Source: Breviolum minutum Mf 1.05b.01
Lineage: Eukaryota > Sar > Dinophyceae > Suessiales > Symbiodiniaceae
Length of the DNA: 64,000 bases
Reading direction: 5' to 3'
NCBI GenBank assembly: GCA_000507305.1
Contig: DF239663.1
Location: forward strand, 1-64,000
Shown: positions 35,101-46,911 of the stretch, piece after piece
Layout: every line of letters begins with the position of its first letter
Numbering within the stretch: position 1 is the first letter of the stretch
The notes under the pieces: generated by a model
Databases searched by the model: none
Told to the model about the DNA's origin: nothing
Seen by the model: the letters and a program-made list of their open reading frames with translations, nothing else
Translations under genes and position numbers: made by a program

Positions 35101-37300
35101 TTACAACTAACGTTGTAACCTTTTACGAGCTGTTTTGGTTTATGGACTCATATGTCAGGGTTCAACAGCATTGAGTCTATATGATATTTTTCTAACAGGT
35201 TGCCAACATTCCTTTTTCCTTTTCATGACAAGACTTGGATAGTTGATCTTGACAGGATACTTGATGGAGAAAGATGATCCAGTCTTCATTAACACCTATG
35301 ATGATGGTGCCCCCTTGGTCTTCTCCTTGGGAACCATGCCACAGGCGGGATTTTTTTGAATGTAAACTCAGCCAGTCCCTACCTGCTGTTGACTATGTAG
35401 TTGGTATCTACACGTTTAGGATAATGCAGTTCATTTTTTTCGAATTTGTAGGTGAGCCCAATTTAGAGTCCCTGGCACTTGGAACAAAAGCAATTACGAA
35501 CACCCTGATAAAAGTTGAGAGTCAAGAGTTTGTGATATGTTAAAGACAAATAGAAGGATCCTAATATCTTGATGAAAAACAGACGTGGACTCTTATTTGT
35601 GTTTTCTGGTGTTTTATACAACAAACTATTGCCTTACTTCTTATAGCACTTGTTTTTTGTGCGTAGTTTGTTGCGTAGGGTGTTCTGGACCCCAGTTACC
35701 CATTTAGAAGGCCATGTATTTACCGGCCGATAACCCCATTTATACAACCCCTCCCCCCGAAAAAAAAAACATGGAATTTGAAAATGCCTCCTTTGGTAAC
35801 TTATCATGTTTGGGTCCCATCCTTTAAAGTATGGTTTCATGGTTTATAAGGCATCCTTTATAGGTTGTTTCCGTGGTGTTAACTGCTAGGGTCCGTCCAT
35901 TCTATTGTCAACGACCCCCTGTTCACAGGGCGTCACCGAAGGATTGGAGGAAGCTTTGGCCAACATGAAGCTCGGCAGTCTTCGTGCGGTACAGGTGAGG
36001 GCCGACGTTCCAAAAAAAACGATGGAAATTGGAAGCCGAAAAGGGATCAAAACTAGTGGTTTCAAATATTTTTTATGTTCACCCCTATTTGGGGAAGATT
36101 CCCATTTTGACTCATATTTTTCAAATGGGTTGAAACCACCACCTAGAAAAGTGAAGTTGCTGAAAGGATCCAACTATCAAAATTTTCCAGGGCTTTTGTT
36201 ATTAGATAATTACTTGGGATGTGTTTGTCAAGAAAGGAAAACTGGGGGAGCTTGGTGTTGTATATGAACTAGCCCGTTTCGTTTTCGATGTTACCTGTCC
36301 CAAACTCTGGCATGTTTCATTGATGTTTTTTGTTTCTTGCCGTCAAGAAATGCCGGGTTTAGATGTAGGTTGGAGATATTCCGATCTGGTTCCAACTTGG
36401 GGAAGAAGTCAAGGATGCAATTTGAGCGAAGGATGGTGTGAGGTATAACAACAAACAAACGACTTGTTCGATGTTTTGGAAGGATGAACTAGTCTCATTT
36501 TGGACAAGACACTTGGACTTAGATAGATGATGAAGTTCCACAATGTTTCCCCAAACAACTTTTGCTGAGTTTTGTAGTTTTGTGGTTTCATTCAACTGAG
36601 ATTTCTCACGTTTAAAACCATATCTTTGTTGGAAACCTGGTCGGTTGGGTTCCATCGAAAAAAGGTGCCTTCCTACCTGGGATATCCCAATGGCTTGGCA
36701 AGGGCTGGTGTGAAAGCACCACTGTTTGGAGTCCTACCTGGAGGGAATGGATGGAAGCCAAGCAGATGATGAAAACCTACAAATAATCAGAAAAAAATGA
36801 TGTCGATGGGATCAACATAGTGAATGATTTTGATTAAATGATGTCTTTTGTGTCGTTTTTCTTAGGTCATTTTTGTAGAAGCAAAGATTTTGTCAGTTGG
36901 CATTGACTTATTGTTCAAAGCTGCAGTTGCAGGAGAAGTTTAAAGCATGTTACGCTCCCGATTTATTACATTTTTGCTAAGACTTCAGCCACGTGCACTT
37001 TCATGTAGAACCGAATAGGGTTTACAATATGCAACAAAGAAAATTACATGAGCCATGATTTGCTTCTGGGTCCATCTCAGGTAGAGGTCACGTTTATACA
37101 CATGCAGATTCCCATTTTTGGCAAGATTTTCCAGCAGCGAGTTTCTCCACATGCACTACTAACCAAGGCGTTTACCTATTCCTTTGAGGGAAGGGTTGCG
37201 TTATGAAGTCGAGTTGCTTCGATGTGTTCCTTGGTTTCTGATGGAGATTTTGTCGGGCAAAACGTTCCACGGGAGATGTTCACACACAACAAGCAGTTGA
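32118..37300 (+). CDS. FKBP-type peptidyl-prolyl cis-trans isomerase, probably thylakoid lumenal
   Basis: Eleven exons join in phase: 32118-32271, 32580-32639, 32886-32949, 33157-33235, 33498-33559, 34054-34126, 34424-34480, 34862-34901, 35256-35344, 35929-35994, 36665-36744, plus a last exon at 37189-37300. GC or GA donors follow several. FKBP core: VVKLASGIQYVDLRVGRGE, VPQMGDVVLAHVKG, YLMEKDDPVFINTYDDGAP, LVFSLGTMPQ, GLEEALANMKLGSLRAVQ, VPSYLGYPNGLARAG, then LRYEVELLRC, the family's normal order. FKBPs isomerise X-Pro bonds and assist folding. Upstream, RTWTRRSLASISALVGG followed by AA resembles a twin-arginine thylakoid signal (inference). The canonical FKBP active-site aromatics are partly missing, so catalysis may be weak. 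The start codon is not placed; the stop at 37300 assumes no further intron. A family B element lies in the intron at 35995-36664. Confidence 0.85.
32284..32540. repeat. Dispersed TTATAACC-type repeat in FKBP intron
   Basis: GATTATAACCATTTATAACCC and a following GGGTACCTTCTATAGGG stretch resemble sequences at 35690-35860 and 54663-54790 (TTATAACCCC / GGGGTTAT, each with an inverted partner). A degenerate repeat family whose ends I cannot define. Confidence 0.35.
36053..36146. repeat. Family B inverted-repeat element, copy 4, in an FKBP intron
   Basis: CTAGTGGTTTCAAATATTT to GGTTGAAACCACCACCTAG, with the TTCACCCCTATTTGGGGAAG core. It begins 58 bp after the GT donor at 35995, so its intronic position is certain. 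Confidence 0.9.
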
Positions 37301-37457
37301 ACTGAAATGTTTTTTTTAATGCTCATTTGGGATGCATATTTTTCCACCATGCCTTTACCCAACTTCATTTTTCTAAGAAACAGAAGAACAGCAAATACGC
37401 TTCGGCCATCTATTATATGCGTGGTTTTTTCATCCGGACTCAAAAAACAAATCGGAG

Positions 37458-37576
37458 CAATTTCGTCATGGAAGCCTCATGAATCGTCCAAGAAAAAGGT
37501 ACAAGCACCTGTCGAGAATGGTGCTGACAAATCTCAACGGCTCTGTTGCTCTGATACACAATATCCTTGCAACTTG
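37458..37576 (+). CDS. Exon of unidentified gene
   Basis: After ATCGGAG the frame reads QFRHGSLMNRPRKRYKHLSR, then MVLTNLNGSVALIHNILATW, with a GA donor (AACTTG|gagatg). Basic start, then a hydrophobic helix. A competing frame stays open for longer (...PVENGADKSQRLCCSDTQYP...) but has poorer codon composition. Probably an early exon of the gene that ends at 41675. Confidence 0.4.
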
Positions 37577-38063
37577 GAGATGAAGGATTTAACTTGCAGA
37601 GATTTTGTTGGAAGGAGTGGTGAGCTTCTCAATGAAGAGTTATACCGTTATACCTTTCCGTTTTTGTTTGAGAGAAAGGTGTCAGGTATGAAGATTTGCA
37701 AGTGTTGATGGAAAGAAATCCTCAAAAAACCAGTTGAGAAATATGAACCACTTCCAAGCAAATCTAAGTTTGTTCATGTGAATTGGTGCAACTATACCAA
37801 ATTCCAAAAATCTCCACACAGTTATCAAGAGTGGCCACGGCAAACCATTTTCTGCTCAGGTAAAATTCCTGCCAAGATGAGATTGGATGTCATTTCCGAT
37901 GGGAGCTAAATGGAAAAAGAGAGAGAGAGTTGGCCGTTTCGACTGCTTCTGCCCTGCAGATTTCCCCCATGTTAAAAACGCAGCACTGGCATTGGAGAAA
38001 TTCATAGTTTGATACCTTCAACAGAGCTGATTTTTGAAAGAAATAGTTTATCTGGCAAATCGT

Positions 38064-38169
38064 ACACCCTGGAAAACTAACATGGCACCTGAAAATGAAC
38101 CGTGGAAGAGGAGATTCCTATTGGAAACCATCATTATTAGGGGGGTCCATGTTAGTTTTCGGGTGGTGT
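38064..38169. repeat. Family A inverted-repeat element, copy 1
   Basis: Ends ACACCCTGGAAAACTAACATG and CATGTTAGTTTTCGGGTGGTGT are inverted. Interior words (AACCATCATTATTAGGGGGG, AGGAGATTCC) recur in other copies: 43696-43798 and 58484-58590, with more diverged ones near 46797-46900 and 54248-54362. It ends 38 bp before a coding exon. Confidence 0.75.
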
Positions 38170-38207
38170 GCATTTATTTTTCCAATGGCTCTGATCAGAA
38201 TTTCCAG

Positions 38208-38279
38208 AGATGCTCTCTTTGGTCATCGAGACAGTCTGTGCGATTGGACATTTTGGCTTGGGAGACAAGTGGACTACCG
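38208..38279 (+). CDS. Exon of unidentified gene
   Basis: Acceptor TTTCCAG, donor CTACCG|gtgagc. Three frames are open. The one with the best codons reads MLSLVIETVCAIGHFGLGDK, then WTT; it could be a membrane-associated helix. Splice sites are strong, the frame is uncertain. Confidence 0.4.
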
Positions 38280-39099
38280 GTGAGCCACTTGGGAAGGTGC
38301 CAACCGAAATCAAAGTCGTATTCTCCTTCTCACGAAATCATACCAAGCATGTAAGACTGAGATGAATATATGGTGTAGTAGGAGCACGTCCTGATGATGA
38401 CGCTAGCATTTGTTCGACAAACTGTATAAATATTGTATAAATACACCTGTTCTTGTTGAAATGATGAAACTTACTGAAACTTGTCAGTTCAACACTTAGG
38501 AAGAAGATGTAGAAGTCGATCTTGCAATGTTCGTTGGACAAATGTGGGTTGTCGTCAGGTGCCATGCCGGTGTTGTTGCACGGGCCCCATCTGTTTTTTT
38601 GACGTGGATGTTTGACAAGGTGAATTTGTACATAGGTGTGTTGTGCACATGTGTTTACAACATGTGTTGACCTTGGCTTACATGTACATTTGGTTTCTAT
38701 ACAAGTTATATAGAAATATATAATCTAACAAAAAATGATTTGATTTATCATTTATCATACTACATCATACCATATGTTATGATTTATCATTTATCATACT
38801 AAATTAGACCATATGTGTAGTTATACATTATATCAGGTTGAACGTCATAGTATTCTGTCAAAATGCTATGTTTGATCATCAAATCATCAATCCCGAGGCC
38901 TCCCACCATTCGAGATGAAGGTCGCGACAGGCTGCTGCGACGCAGTGAGCATAATGCAAGGCAGGGTTCAGTGGTGGTTACGGATGATGGCGTTGTTTAG
39001 GTGATGGGATTTGGAAGGGAATTTCAAGAATTTTCCGGAATTTATATGGATTTTGGAGTCATATTATATACTAAAGGTTCACCAAATTCAATATTATAT

Positions 39100-39176
39100 N
39101 TCATGGATATTACGATATGATATATACTATATATTATAATGGTATATACAGTTCGAAGTTGGCTAAAAAGGNNNNN
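39100..39176. other. Assembly ambiguity: N bases in a TA-rich duplicated stretch
   Basis: Single N at 39100 and five Ns at 39172-39176. The sequence after each (TCATGGATATTACGATATGA and TCATGTATATTACGATATGA) is nearly identical, so the gap lies in a tandem duplication that was probably hard to assemble. Confidence 0.9.
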
Positions 39177-39420
39177 ATCATGTATATTACGATATGATAT
39201 ATATATATATTATATGATATACAGTGTATGGCAAAAAGGCTGGGAGGACACAGACAATGTTTCGAAACGGACTTAAGTTTGGCTTTTCGTCACAGTGATG
39301 GGTTCTCTTGAGTCAGGTTTAACAGTTTGTTCCTGCTTGTATTTACGACAACTACAGTAATAAACATTATCTCGAGTCATTGACTTTTTCGTTACAGATA
39401 TTGAGCAAACTGTTTGTTTC

Positions 39421-39690
39421 AGGATAGATTGGCTAGGGGAGATTGGAGACCCGTAAATTGGATAGGAACATTTGGAGATGCTTCAGGTACACAACCTTTT
39501 GCAGCTAGATTCCCCGAAACAAACAGCCAGAAAACACCTGAAAGGATGCCAGGCCCCCTAAGGAAGCTAGATCGTTTCAAGAGGTGGTTTCAGGGTACAT
39601 CTAAGCAAGATGACCTTTGGTTGTTCAGGGCGAGGGCACATGCCTCCAAAGTAGCTGGCTACAATGAAAGCGAAAGGACAGCTGGGAGAT
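39421..39690 (+). CDS. Exon candidate in a longer ORF
   Basis: After TTGTTTCAG an exon reads DRLARGDWRPVNWIGTFGDA with donor GCTTCAG|gtacac at about 39487. The same frame stays open through LRKLDRFKRWFQGTSKQDDL and WLFRARAHASKVAGYNESER to a TGA at 39704. Either one 67-bp exon or a longer coding piece. No match recognised. Confidence 0.4.
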
Positions 39691-40528
39691 GCTGTGCCAA
39701 ATGATGTTGAAGGGACATGTCTGGGAGGATTGAATCAAAACGAACAGATGCAAAACTTATCTCAAGACAAAAAAGGCACAGTGACAGTGAGCAACGTGTC
39801 AAGGTGAGTATGAGACTTTATGATAGGCTTGAGGCATCACTTGTTTTAGTAGAGAGAGAGAGAGAGATCCGCAGTGGTATTGCATTTGTTGCAACCTGTT
39901 TTGGTGCTGTTGCTGCATAAAGCTGCTGAATGTTAATAGATGCGGAGAAGAAGTTGTGACACGTTCAGTGGATCAAGGTGAAAGGATCCAAAGAGCTTTG
40001 AGTGAACTCACTTCATTGTGGGAAGTTGAAGTATATATACCACCTCGAAAGTGGATGGCTAGCCACTCCCATGTATTGGTTTATGATGCCCCCTTACTAA
40101 GCCACCTTTTGGGAGTGGCGATCGCCATCGATCCTTTCACTATGGTGTAGATGTGCATGAATCAAATGAAAGATTATCAAAGTAATATCAAAGTATTTTG
40201 CTGTAATTATCTGAATACTGGACGTCAAGGCCGGATGGAGTCTCAAAGATCCACTCCAAATCCATTCTCCCATGGTGACTCGTCATGTTTTCTCTCGTGC
40301 AGGATAAAAGCCAGAGATGAATTTCGAAGGTGAGACATGGGATCCAAGACAACAGTCCAACTTCCCTGCCATTTGCGACTCGTACTTTTGTTGGTTGATG
40401 GATTCTGATGGATCCTTTACATCTAAAAACCTTTTTGTTGCAATCACAACCCTTGCAGTGTAAAAGCGGTAAAGGTTGCTAGTCCAACAAGATGAGCTTT
40501 TGTTTGCAGATTCCGTGGGGGAAAAAGT

Positions 40529-40672
40529 TTTGGACAACATTCGCAAGTTGATTTTTGTGCCACTTCGGCAGGGAAAAAGTCCTTTCGCGGCGGAATTTCT
40601 TGGATGCTCTACGTGAGAGGGAAGAGTTCGGATGCTTAGAATATCGAGATGAAAACAGCAGAGATACATGCA
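40529..40672 (+). CDS. Candidate exon, two frames
   Basis: After GTTTGCAG one frame reads DSVGEKVLDNIRKLIFVPLR and stops at about 40630. A second, from the CTTCGGCAG at 40572, reads EKVLSRRNFLDALREREEFG, then CLEYRDENSR. Both look coding; they overlap in different phases, so at most one is right, or alternative acceptors are used. The - strand ORF over it is less likely. Confidence 0.4.
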
Positions 40673-41287
40673 TTGCATCAATGTGCTCTTACAACTTATA
40701 ACAGTTGTGATCCTTTCCGATAGGCCAAATGTTCCACATTTCAAAACTGACTTTGTTCCATTTGGATTCCCACTTTTTTGTACAACTATTTACATATAGC
40801 GTATGAATAGTGACCTGTGAAATTTTCCAAACAACTTATTTTTTGAAGATTCGTAAAAGATGAAAGATGTCATTTCCAGTTGCGACACGGATTGTTCCAT
40901 ATGTGTCCCCCTAAGGCGCTGGGTGTACAAAACTCAGGCGGAAATTTTTGGGGAACAATTTGTGGAATGGAGGGTTTCAGTTTTTTTCCAGGTGGGTTTT
41001 TTTGTTTGCTGAAACAACAAAAGAGAATCCTGAAATGTCCTAAAAGGTTCGTTTTTGTAGGGGAAACTGCTGGATTTTGGGGGGTGACAACCCCAACTTT
41101 TTAAGATGTGTCCCATGCAGAAATGATGGACTTCAAGTTGAAAGAGATGGTTGAACTCAAAGTATTGTGTGTTTGGCGTTGGAGAAGAGATGGGAGGATG
41201 GGGGGTGTTCTGAAAAAACGTGTGGTTTTTGCATGATGCTGTCGCGTAAAATGAAACTCATGAGTTTTGAAGTTGAAAAACGTTGAG

Positions 41288-41675
41288 TTTTTCAAGCCAT
41301 CAAAACTGGGGTCGTCAGAGTTGCCAGGATAGCCCCTTCTATGAAGATCTTTGGGCTGAAGACGATAGGCCGAGTCATCTGCAGAGGGGCTAAGTCTAAG
41401 TGACATGTCCAAACCACACAGGAAACGGAGCCTGTGCTGAGCAATAAGTATGGTCAGTATGGTGGAATATGACAGAAACTTCGGGTGTCAAACATTCATG
41501 ACCATCCAAGACTTAGTGACCATTGGACAAGCTAAACAAATATCCCTCCAAATGGTTGTGGAACATTTCTGAGTGCCTCCAACTTTTTTATCCACAGGAT
41601 CTTTCACGTCAACATCAGTCGCAACAAGGAGTTGCAAATGCAGCCACAGCCTTAGCAGATCTTACCGTTGTTTGA
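41288..41675 (+). CDS. Last exons of an unidentified gene, stop at 41675
   Basis: Final exon 41598-41675 (acceptor ATCCACAG) reads DLSRQHQSQQGVANAATALA, then DLTVV and TGA; it is phase 0 with good codons. Upstream, about 41298-41389 gives HQNWGRQSCQDSPFYEDLWA, then EDDRPSHLQRG, followed by TAA, as an alternative last exon or a different frame. The RPS26 start codon is only 198 bp beyond the stop, showing how close genes lie in this array. Confidence 0.45.
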
Positions 41676-41872
41676 GTGTGGATGTTCATTGGAATTTCTC
41701 AAACAGATTTGAGGGCAAGTGCAGAACATGGTTGAAATTTGGAAGAGCAATATGATGTCCATATCTAAGAAGGGGGGAAGGATTGGAAAAGATGAAGTTT
41801 ATACAACCGCAGGTTGGCTCAGAAATACTTCACCGACGTTCCAAACGGGAAGAAATCAATCCGAATTTCGCC

Positions 41873-43607
41873 ATGCCATCCAAGCGACGCAACAACGGAC
41901 GTTCCAAGCATGGCCGTGGCCACACGGTATCTGAGAAAGCAAGGAGATGCAGGGGATTTTTATGGGGCCTTCATGTTGCTGTTGCATTTGTTCTGCTTCT
42001 GAAAGACCACCTTGTAAATTCAATTGTGTTTGAAGAACATTTGTGAAATCCAACTGCCTTGAAGACACGAAAAGATGTCCAAACACACCCCAATCAATAA
42101 AACATATAAAACGAAGACAACCCACAGCAGTGAGATTTCAACGGTAGCCCAATGGAGCCGAGGCAATTGTGCGTTGCTCCAATTGCTGCCGCTGCGTGCC
42201 CAAGGCTCTATGACTTTGGTTTCAAGTGAAAATTGAAATAGCAAGAGCAAAAACGAAACAGCAACAACCAACAGCAACAACAACCAACCAACCAACGAGA
42301 AGGAAAAACATGATGTGCACCAGATGATATACCAGTATAATCCAGCATGTACCTTATTACTGTACACACATCCTTTTGTGTAACTTACCGGTCAATTCAT
42401 AAGTTGTATGTTCAATCTCTAAGCCATTGCTGTTTTATAGGGCTGGCTTTGAAGTTGATAGAAATAGACAGCAACTTGTCCTTGCACGAAGCTGTTTAAA
42501 GGCTGCATAGTGAATAAATGCCTCCTTTGGTGTAACTTGACAGGAATCTTACCTCCAAAAACATCTTCAGATTGCAGTTTTCCGAAAACTTCACAAGAAA
42601 TGTTACCCCCGAAAAATACCATAGAATACCTATACCAAAACCGAAACCAACAAAGCCGGTGGCCTGAGTGCAGGACAAGGCTATCAAGCGATTTCAGGTT
42701 CGTAACATGGTGGATGCATCATCGCAGAGAGACTTGAGGGAGGCCAGCTACTTGGATGAAAAGAAAACCTCTCAAAGTCCAGGAGAAATGAAGGGTGAAA
42801 CATGACAACTGGGGCCCCTCCAAGTGATACTATAAATTGGCAAAAACATTAGGTAAGTTTCGTTCACCCCCCAAAGGCCCAACTGGCCTGCAACTTTGGA
42901 TGCTTCACCTCTTCTTTTGCGTTGCTACAGTAAGATCGAGAAAAAAACATATGTTTCGAGAGCGATTTCAATACAGATCCAAAAAAAAAGTATGAAGACC
43001 TTGGTAGCATTGTCTTATCTTGATAAAATCTAAGGTGTCTACCAGACCTTTATGTTTCTTGGTTGCACTGACGTTCAAGAAGAAACGGATGCATGGCAAT
43101 CTTTGAAGCTGAGACAGCTTTGTGAGATTTTGAGGCTGCCAAAGCTCTACATGAAGATGCTGTACTGTTGCTCACTTGCAACCCATCAGTTACCAGTTAC
43201 CTGCAGATTTGTGAAAAGATGTCAGCAGTTCATGGTGAAGAGATGTTGTTTGTTGAAAACTCTTCCAACCCCATCTTACTCAGAGATTTCATCATATTCT
43301 ATATGGATTTGTATATCAAAATCAGGGGTCCCCCGAAGATCCATGAGAGAGATTCGAGGAAACAATTATGTAAGCAAATCCCCCAAAGAAATTTCGGGGT
43401 GACCAAATCAAATTTACAGAATGAAGTCACACCATCCCAAATAATTTACAAAGTGTATTGATATGTATTGAACTTATTTTAGATGACCCACCTAGTTGAC
43501 TTGCAATCATTTTTTGCTGGTTTTTGCCGCCTTTATTGATCAACCCTCACAATCTTTAGGCGTCTCTTGCGCCATCCACGGCCGTGTGGTGCGTGTGCGC
43601 AACAAGG
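41873..43607 (+). CDS. RPS26: 40S ribosomal protein S26e (C-terminal exon not found)
   Basis: Five exons: 41873-41926 MPSKRRNNGRSKHGRGHT; 42163-42204 AIVRCSNCCRCVPK; 42674-42757 DKAIKRFQVRNMVDASSQRD, then LREASYLD; 43127-43166 ILRLPKLYMKMLY; 43560-43607 CVSCAIHGRVVRVRNK. They join in phase and align without gaps to eukaryotic S26, including the basic start, the paired CxxC zinc motif, DKAIKRF..RN and LPKLY.K..YCVSCAIH. Donors are GT, GC (42205), GA (42758) and GT. S26 sits near the mRNA exit of the small subunit. The usual tail (REARK.R.PP.RF) is missing: after RVRNK the frame runs on as VLRASPEGEVQIIATQPP, more likely intron, so a last exon should lie downstream. The start is the ATG giving the family's normal N-terminus. 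Confidence 0.93.
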
Positions 43608-43695
43608 TGTTACGCGCAAGTCCTGAAGGCGAAGTGCAAATTATAGCGACCCAACCACCGGTGGGTCACTTTAAATGGTGGTTTAGTAAGGGAAT

Positions 43696-43798
43696 CCCCC
43701 GAAAACTAACATGGAACCTGAAAATCACCCTGAAATGAAACGAAAAATCATCTTCCAAACCTCCATGTTGGGGTTCCGTATTTGTTTTCGGGGGTGTA
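43696..43798. repeat. Family A inverted-repeat element, copy 2, downstream of RPS26 exon 5
   Basis: CCCCCGAAAACTAACATGGA to TTTGTTTTCGGGGGTGTA, the best-preserved family A copy. It starts 88 bp after the last RPS26 exon found, so it probably lies in an RPS26 intron. Confidence 0.8.
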
Positions 43799-44814
43799 AT
43801 TCAGGTTTAGGAATTATAGTAATTTGCCCAGATCAGTTCGAAATACATTATACATTATCAAAGGAAGAACTTGTCACAATCCCAGGAACTAAACATATCC
43901 CATCCAGTTTGGCAGTTGGTGGGATATATGATCAATTCCTGCAGGGTAAAACATCAAAAAATCATCAACTAAACTCAACTCGTCCATGTTTGAAGGACGT
44001 ATCTACAAGCCTCCCATGGGCAAGGTGCGACAGGGAAAGATGGATGGTGATTTTTAGTCAATTTTGTCCAAGAAGTCGGAATTATCATGACCCATATACC
44101 CATGAAATTCATGAAAAGCCCTCCAAAAAGCTTATTTTTTTTTGTCTCTAAAGGGGTATAAAAGATGCGGGTTTAAGATGTGTCAGAATTTTGCTCAGAG
44201 TTGATGATCAAAATATGATCATCATTTGGCAAAAGATGTACACGACTTTGCCTCCAATACAGGTTAAATGCGATGCAAGGAATTATCACATTTCCAAAAT
44301 ATCCAAGCACCAGGAAATGAAACATGATAAATTGACACAGGTTTAGGATGTTGGAAGGGGATCTATGACAACACTGACCAAACTATTTTGGAATACATAT
44401 TTGAGAATCATACCTGTATTTTCTCTCAAGGAGATATGGTCAGAATTTCGCCTCATGACATCCACACAAGGTGACAGCATTTGCCAAAAACATCCACGAC
44501 ATTAGCAGGACTTCGTCATCTAAATGAAGGTTTTGAGATCATAAACGATGTTTGATAAAGACTTGTAGGTACCAGTACTGTAGTGGTATCAATGATTCCT
44601 ACTGGAAATCCGTCTTGCGTGTGGCTTGTGACAGAATTACATGCATGTATAGTATTGTCATGTATTGTCAAGTATCAGATATTAAACCATATGTTGTATC
44701 ATGATCTTAAATACGAAAGATACAATCCCCTAACTCCTTATTTTCTACATGAAGTGAACACCGAACACTCCACCTGACTCCCAGGGTGGTGGCAAGGGCA
44801 ATTGATCAACTGAG

Positions 44815-45488
44815 CATCCTTGGAACGGATCAGACCGGCAAGTTTGGGATTCGGAACGTCGGCAAACCCTGGAGTCTGAAGACAAAAACAAGTCCGTCCG
44901 AAAGCAGCTGAGCGCCCCTTTTTCCGTTGGATGTGGAGAAGGAAGAAAGACTGAAAAAAGAATGAATGTCATTGAATGATGGATGGATCAGGTATTATAG
45001 ATTATATTGATTGGTTGGAGAAGTCAATGATGTTCATAGTGAGATGGTTATATAGCAGCCGGGACCACAGCAGCCTCGATGTGGTACAGAACATCCCATT
45101 TGGTTGTATGATTTTGTATCAAACATGGTTGTATGACGACTTTGTATATGTAGTCATCCAAAATTACACCATTGACTTCCCAAAGCCTTGCAATTTGCTG
45201 GCATTTTGACGGTTTGCTGAGGAGCAAGCTTTCTCAGCTCAGGCAGAGAGAGGCCAGTTGGGGGAAAGTTGTAGCTGTGGAATTTTTGAAGTCATCGATA
45301 TAAATTCCTAGGGCAAAGGTGCGTGAATGGAGACAATATCAGATATCAACATGAAATAACATGAAATAACCAATGCAACCTCAAATCGACCTACCTGTCG
45401 ACGTGGATTTGAAAGGCATATGATGCCATCAAGCGCCGTGCCACTGCGGAGCATGATGAGTTAGAAGTGTTGGGGATCCAAAATCAAA
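44815..45488 (+). CDS. Three charged helical exons, unidentified protein
   Basis: 44815 to about 44911 reads HPWNGSDRQVWDSERRQTLE, then SEDKNKSVRKQLS, with a GC donor. 45222-45267 reads SKLSQLRQREASWGK, or in another frame EQAFSAQAERGQLGES. 45416-45488 (acceptor GAAAG, donor CAAA|gtct) reads AYDAIKRRATAEHDELEVLG, then IQNQ. All are rich in Glu, Arg and Gln, as in coiled-coil proteins. Phase links are incomplete. A GAT microsatellite follows at 45522-45574. Confidence 0.45.
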
Positions 45489-45521
45489 GTCTAATGATGT
45501 TTATGAAGCTGGGCCATAAAA

Positions 45522-45566
<45 letters not shown>

Positions 45567-46333
45567 TGATGGTGGTGCTGCTGGTGGTGGTGGTGTCTAT
45601 TATCTCAAGTGGGAAATTGGTGAAGGTTGTGCAAGTCTTGAAGTCTCCTTGGTATTGGTTTTTAGAAGTACAAACGAAAGGCATTTCCTGGTCTGCTTTT
45701 TTTGCTGGGTTGACTGTAGAGGAAGCGGTCTTTTTGGAACGTGGTGCAGCTTGCTAGTTCAATACTACAGTGAAAAGGGTTTGAAGTGGTACCAGAAAGT
45801 GTGTATACTTACTTTTTTTTGTATATTATACACACCAATCATGGTTTGGAATATTCAATAGCACAGACTCATATCCCTTGGTGTACCCTGCACATTGTGC
45901 CTAGTGACCAAAAAGATCACAAAAGGTTTGCAGGGCATCATGACCTTCCGATATTAATCTTTGCCTAGTGTAGCGGCTGAGAGAGAGCATCTCAATACAC
46001 CTTGAACATGTCCATCACAAAGTGGGACATGGATCCACAAAGGGATACACCCTGGTGAAATTTGACGAATCGATACGCACAACAACAATGCCGCAATATA
46101 TTGAAGCTGGAGATACATTCTTTCCAAGGGGCATCATTTTTAGTATCTATGCTGAGGCTCAGAAGTGAAAGAAGGTGCAGATTGTGGCTGAAAACGGTGG
46201 CACCTATTGAGAAGTCGCCACTGAAAGGGAACTGCACAGCAAAAAGGTAATTGAATTAAGCATATTATCAAACTAACTCGTGGACATCTTCCTATTTCAA
46301 TCAGCTCCAAGTAAATCTCGGTCAAATCACCAG

Positions 46334-46447
46334 GCCCACCCCCACGCCAGGTTCTACGTGCAAAGTCAGAAGCATTTGAAAGCCATGAAGGACGGCACAA
46401 AACAAACAGTTCCTACACCAACGATGCGTTTCACCACGTGTCAAACG
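46334..46447 (+). CDS. Exon of unidentified gene
   Basis: Acceptor AATCACCAG, donor CAAACG|gtgtgc. It reads PPPRQVLRAKSEAFESHEGR, then HKTNSSYTNDAFHHVSN, 37 whole codons in one frame with good splice sites. PPPR recalls the S26 tail, but what follows does not fit S26 and the exon is too long, so I keep it apart. Confidence 0.45.
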
Positions 46448-46652
46448 GTGTGCACTGACTTGAAGTTGGGTGATGAATACACATCACTCAAACACGAACG
46501 TGTTGTATTTCGTTTGCATCTTGTGCGTCATGGAGGTTGCCAAGATATTTTGAGGGTGAAAACCTCGGGGTTCACGTCGCCAGGATGTCAGCAAGACCAA
46601 CGCCAGAACTGCCAAGGCACGGTTCTTTGATGTGAAGTTGGCGACAGATGAA

Positions 46653-46745
46653 ATGATATATATATATACATATATTTGATCATATACACATCTGGACATC
46701 TATGTTCCTGGTATATATGTATTTATCGTATATATATATATAGAT
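46653..46745. repeat. TA-rich tract
   Basis: Alternating TATATA with short CATA/GTAT interruptions. Similar tracts: 5465-5515, 33015-33100, 35030-35080, 39060-39225, 51370-51440. No gene signal. Confidence 0.85.
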
Positions 46746-46911
46746 ATTTGTCTCGGTTGCGCTCCTTTTAGACATGTTCCAAGGGTTACTTAAACCCCCT
46801 GAAAATGAAGGGCGGTGGAACCTAAAAAAAATCATACCAATTTTTAAAAGAAAAACCAACAGCTTCCAAAACTCCCAATTTTTGAGGGGGTGAAAGGTCT
46901 CACCTCCACAG

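Noticed and set aside
43608-43680. Extension of RPS26 exon 5 as VLRASPEGEVQIIATQPP
   Set aside because: It does not resemble the S26 C-terminus, and a GT donor lies exactly where homology ends.
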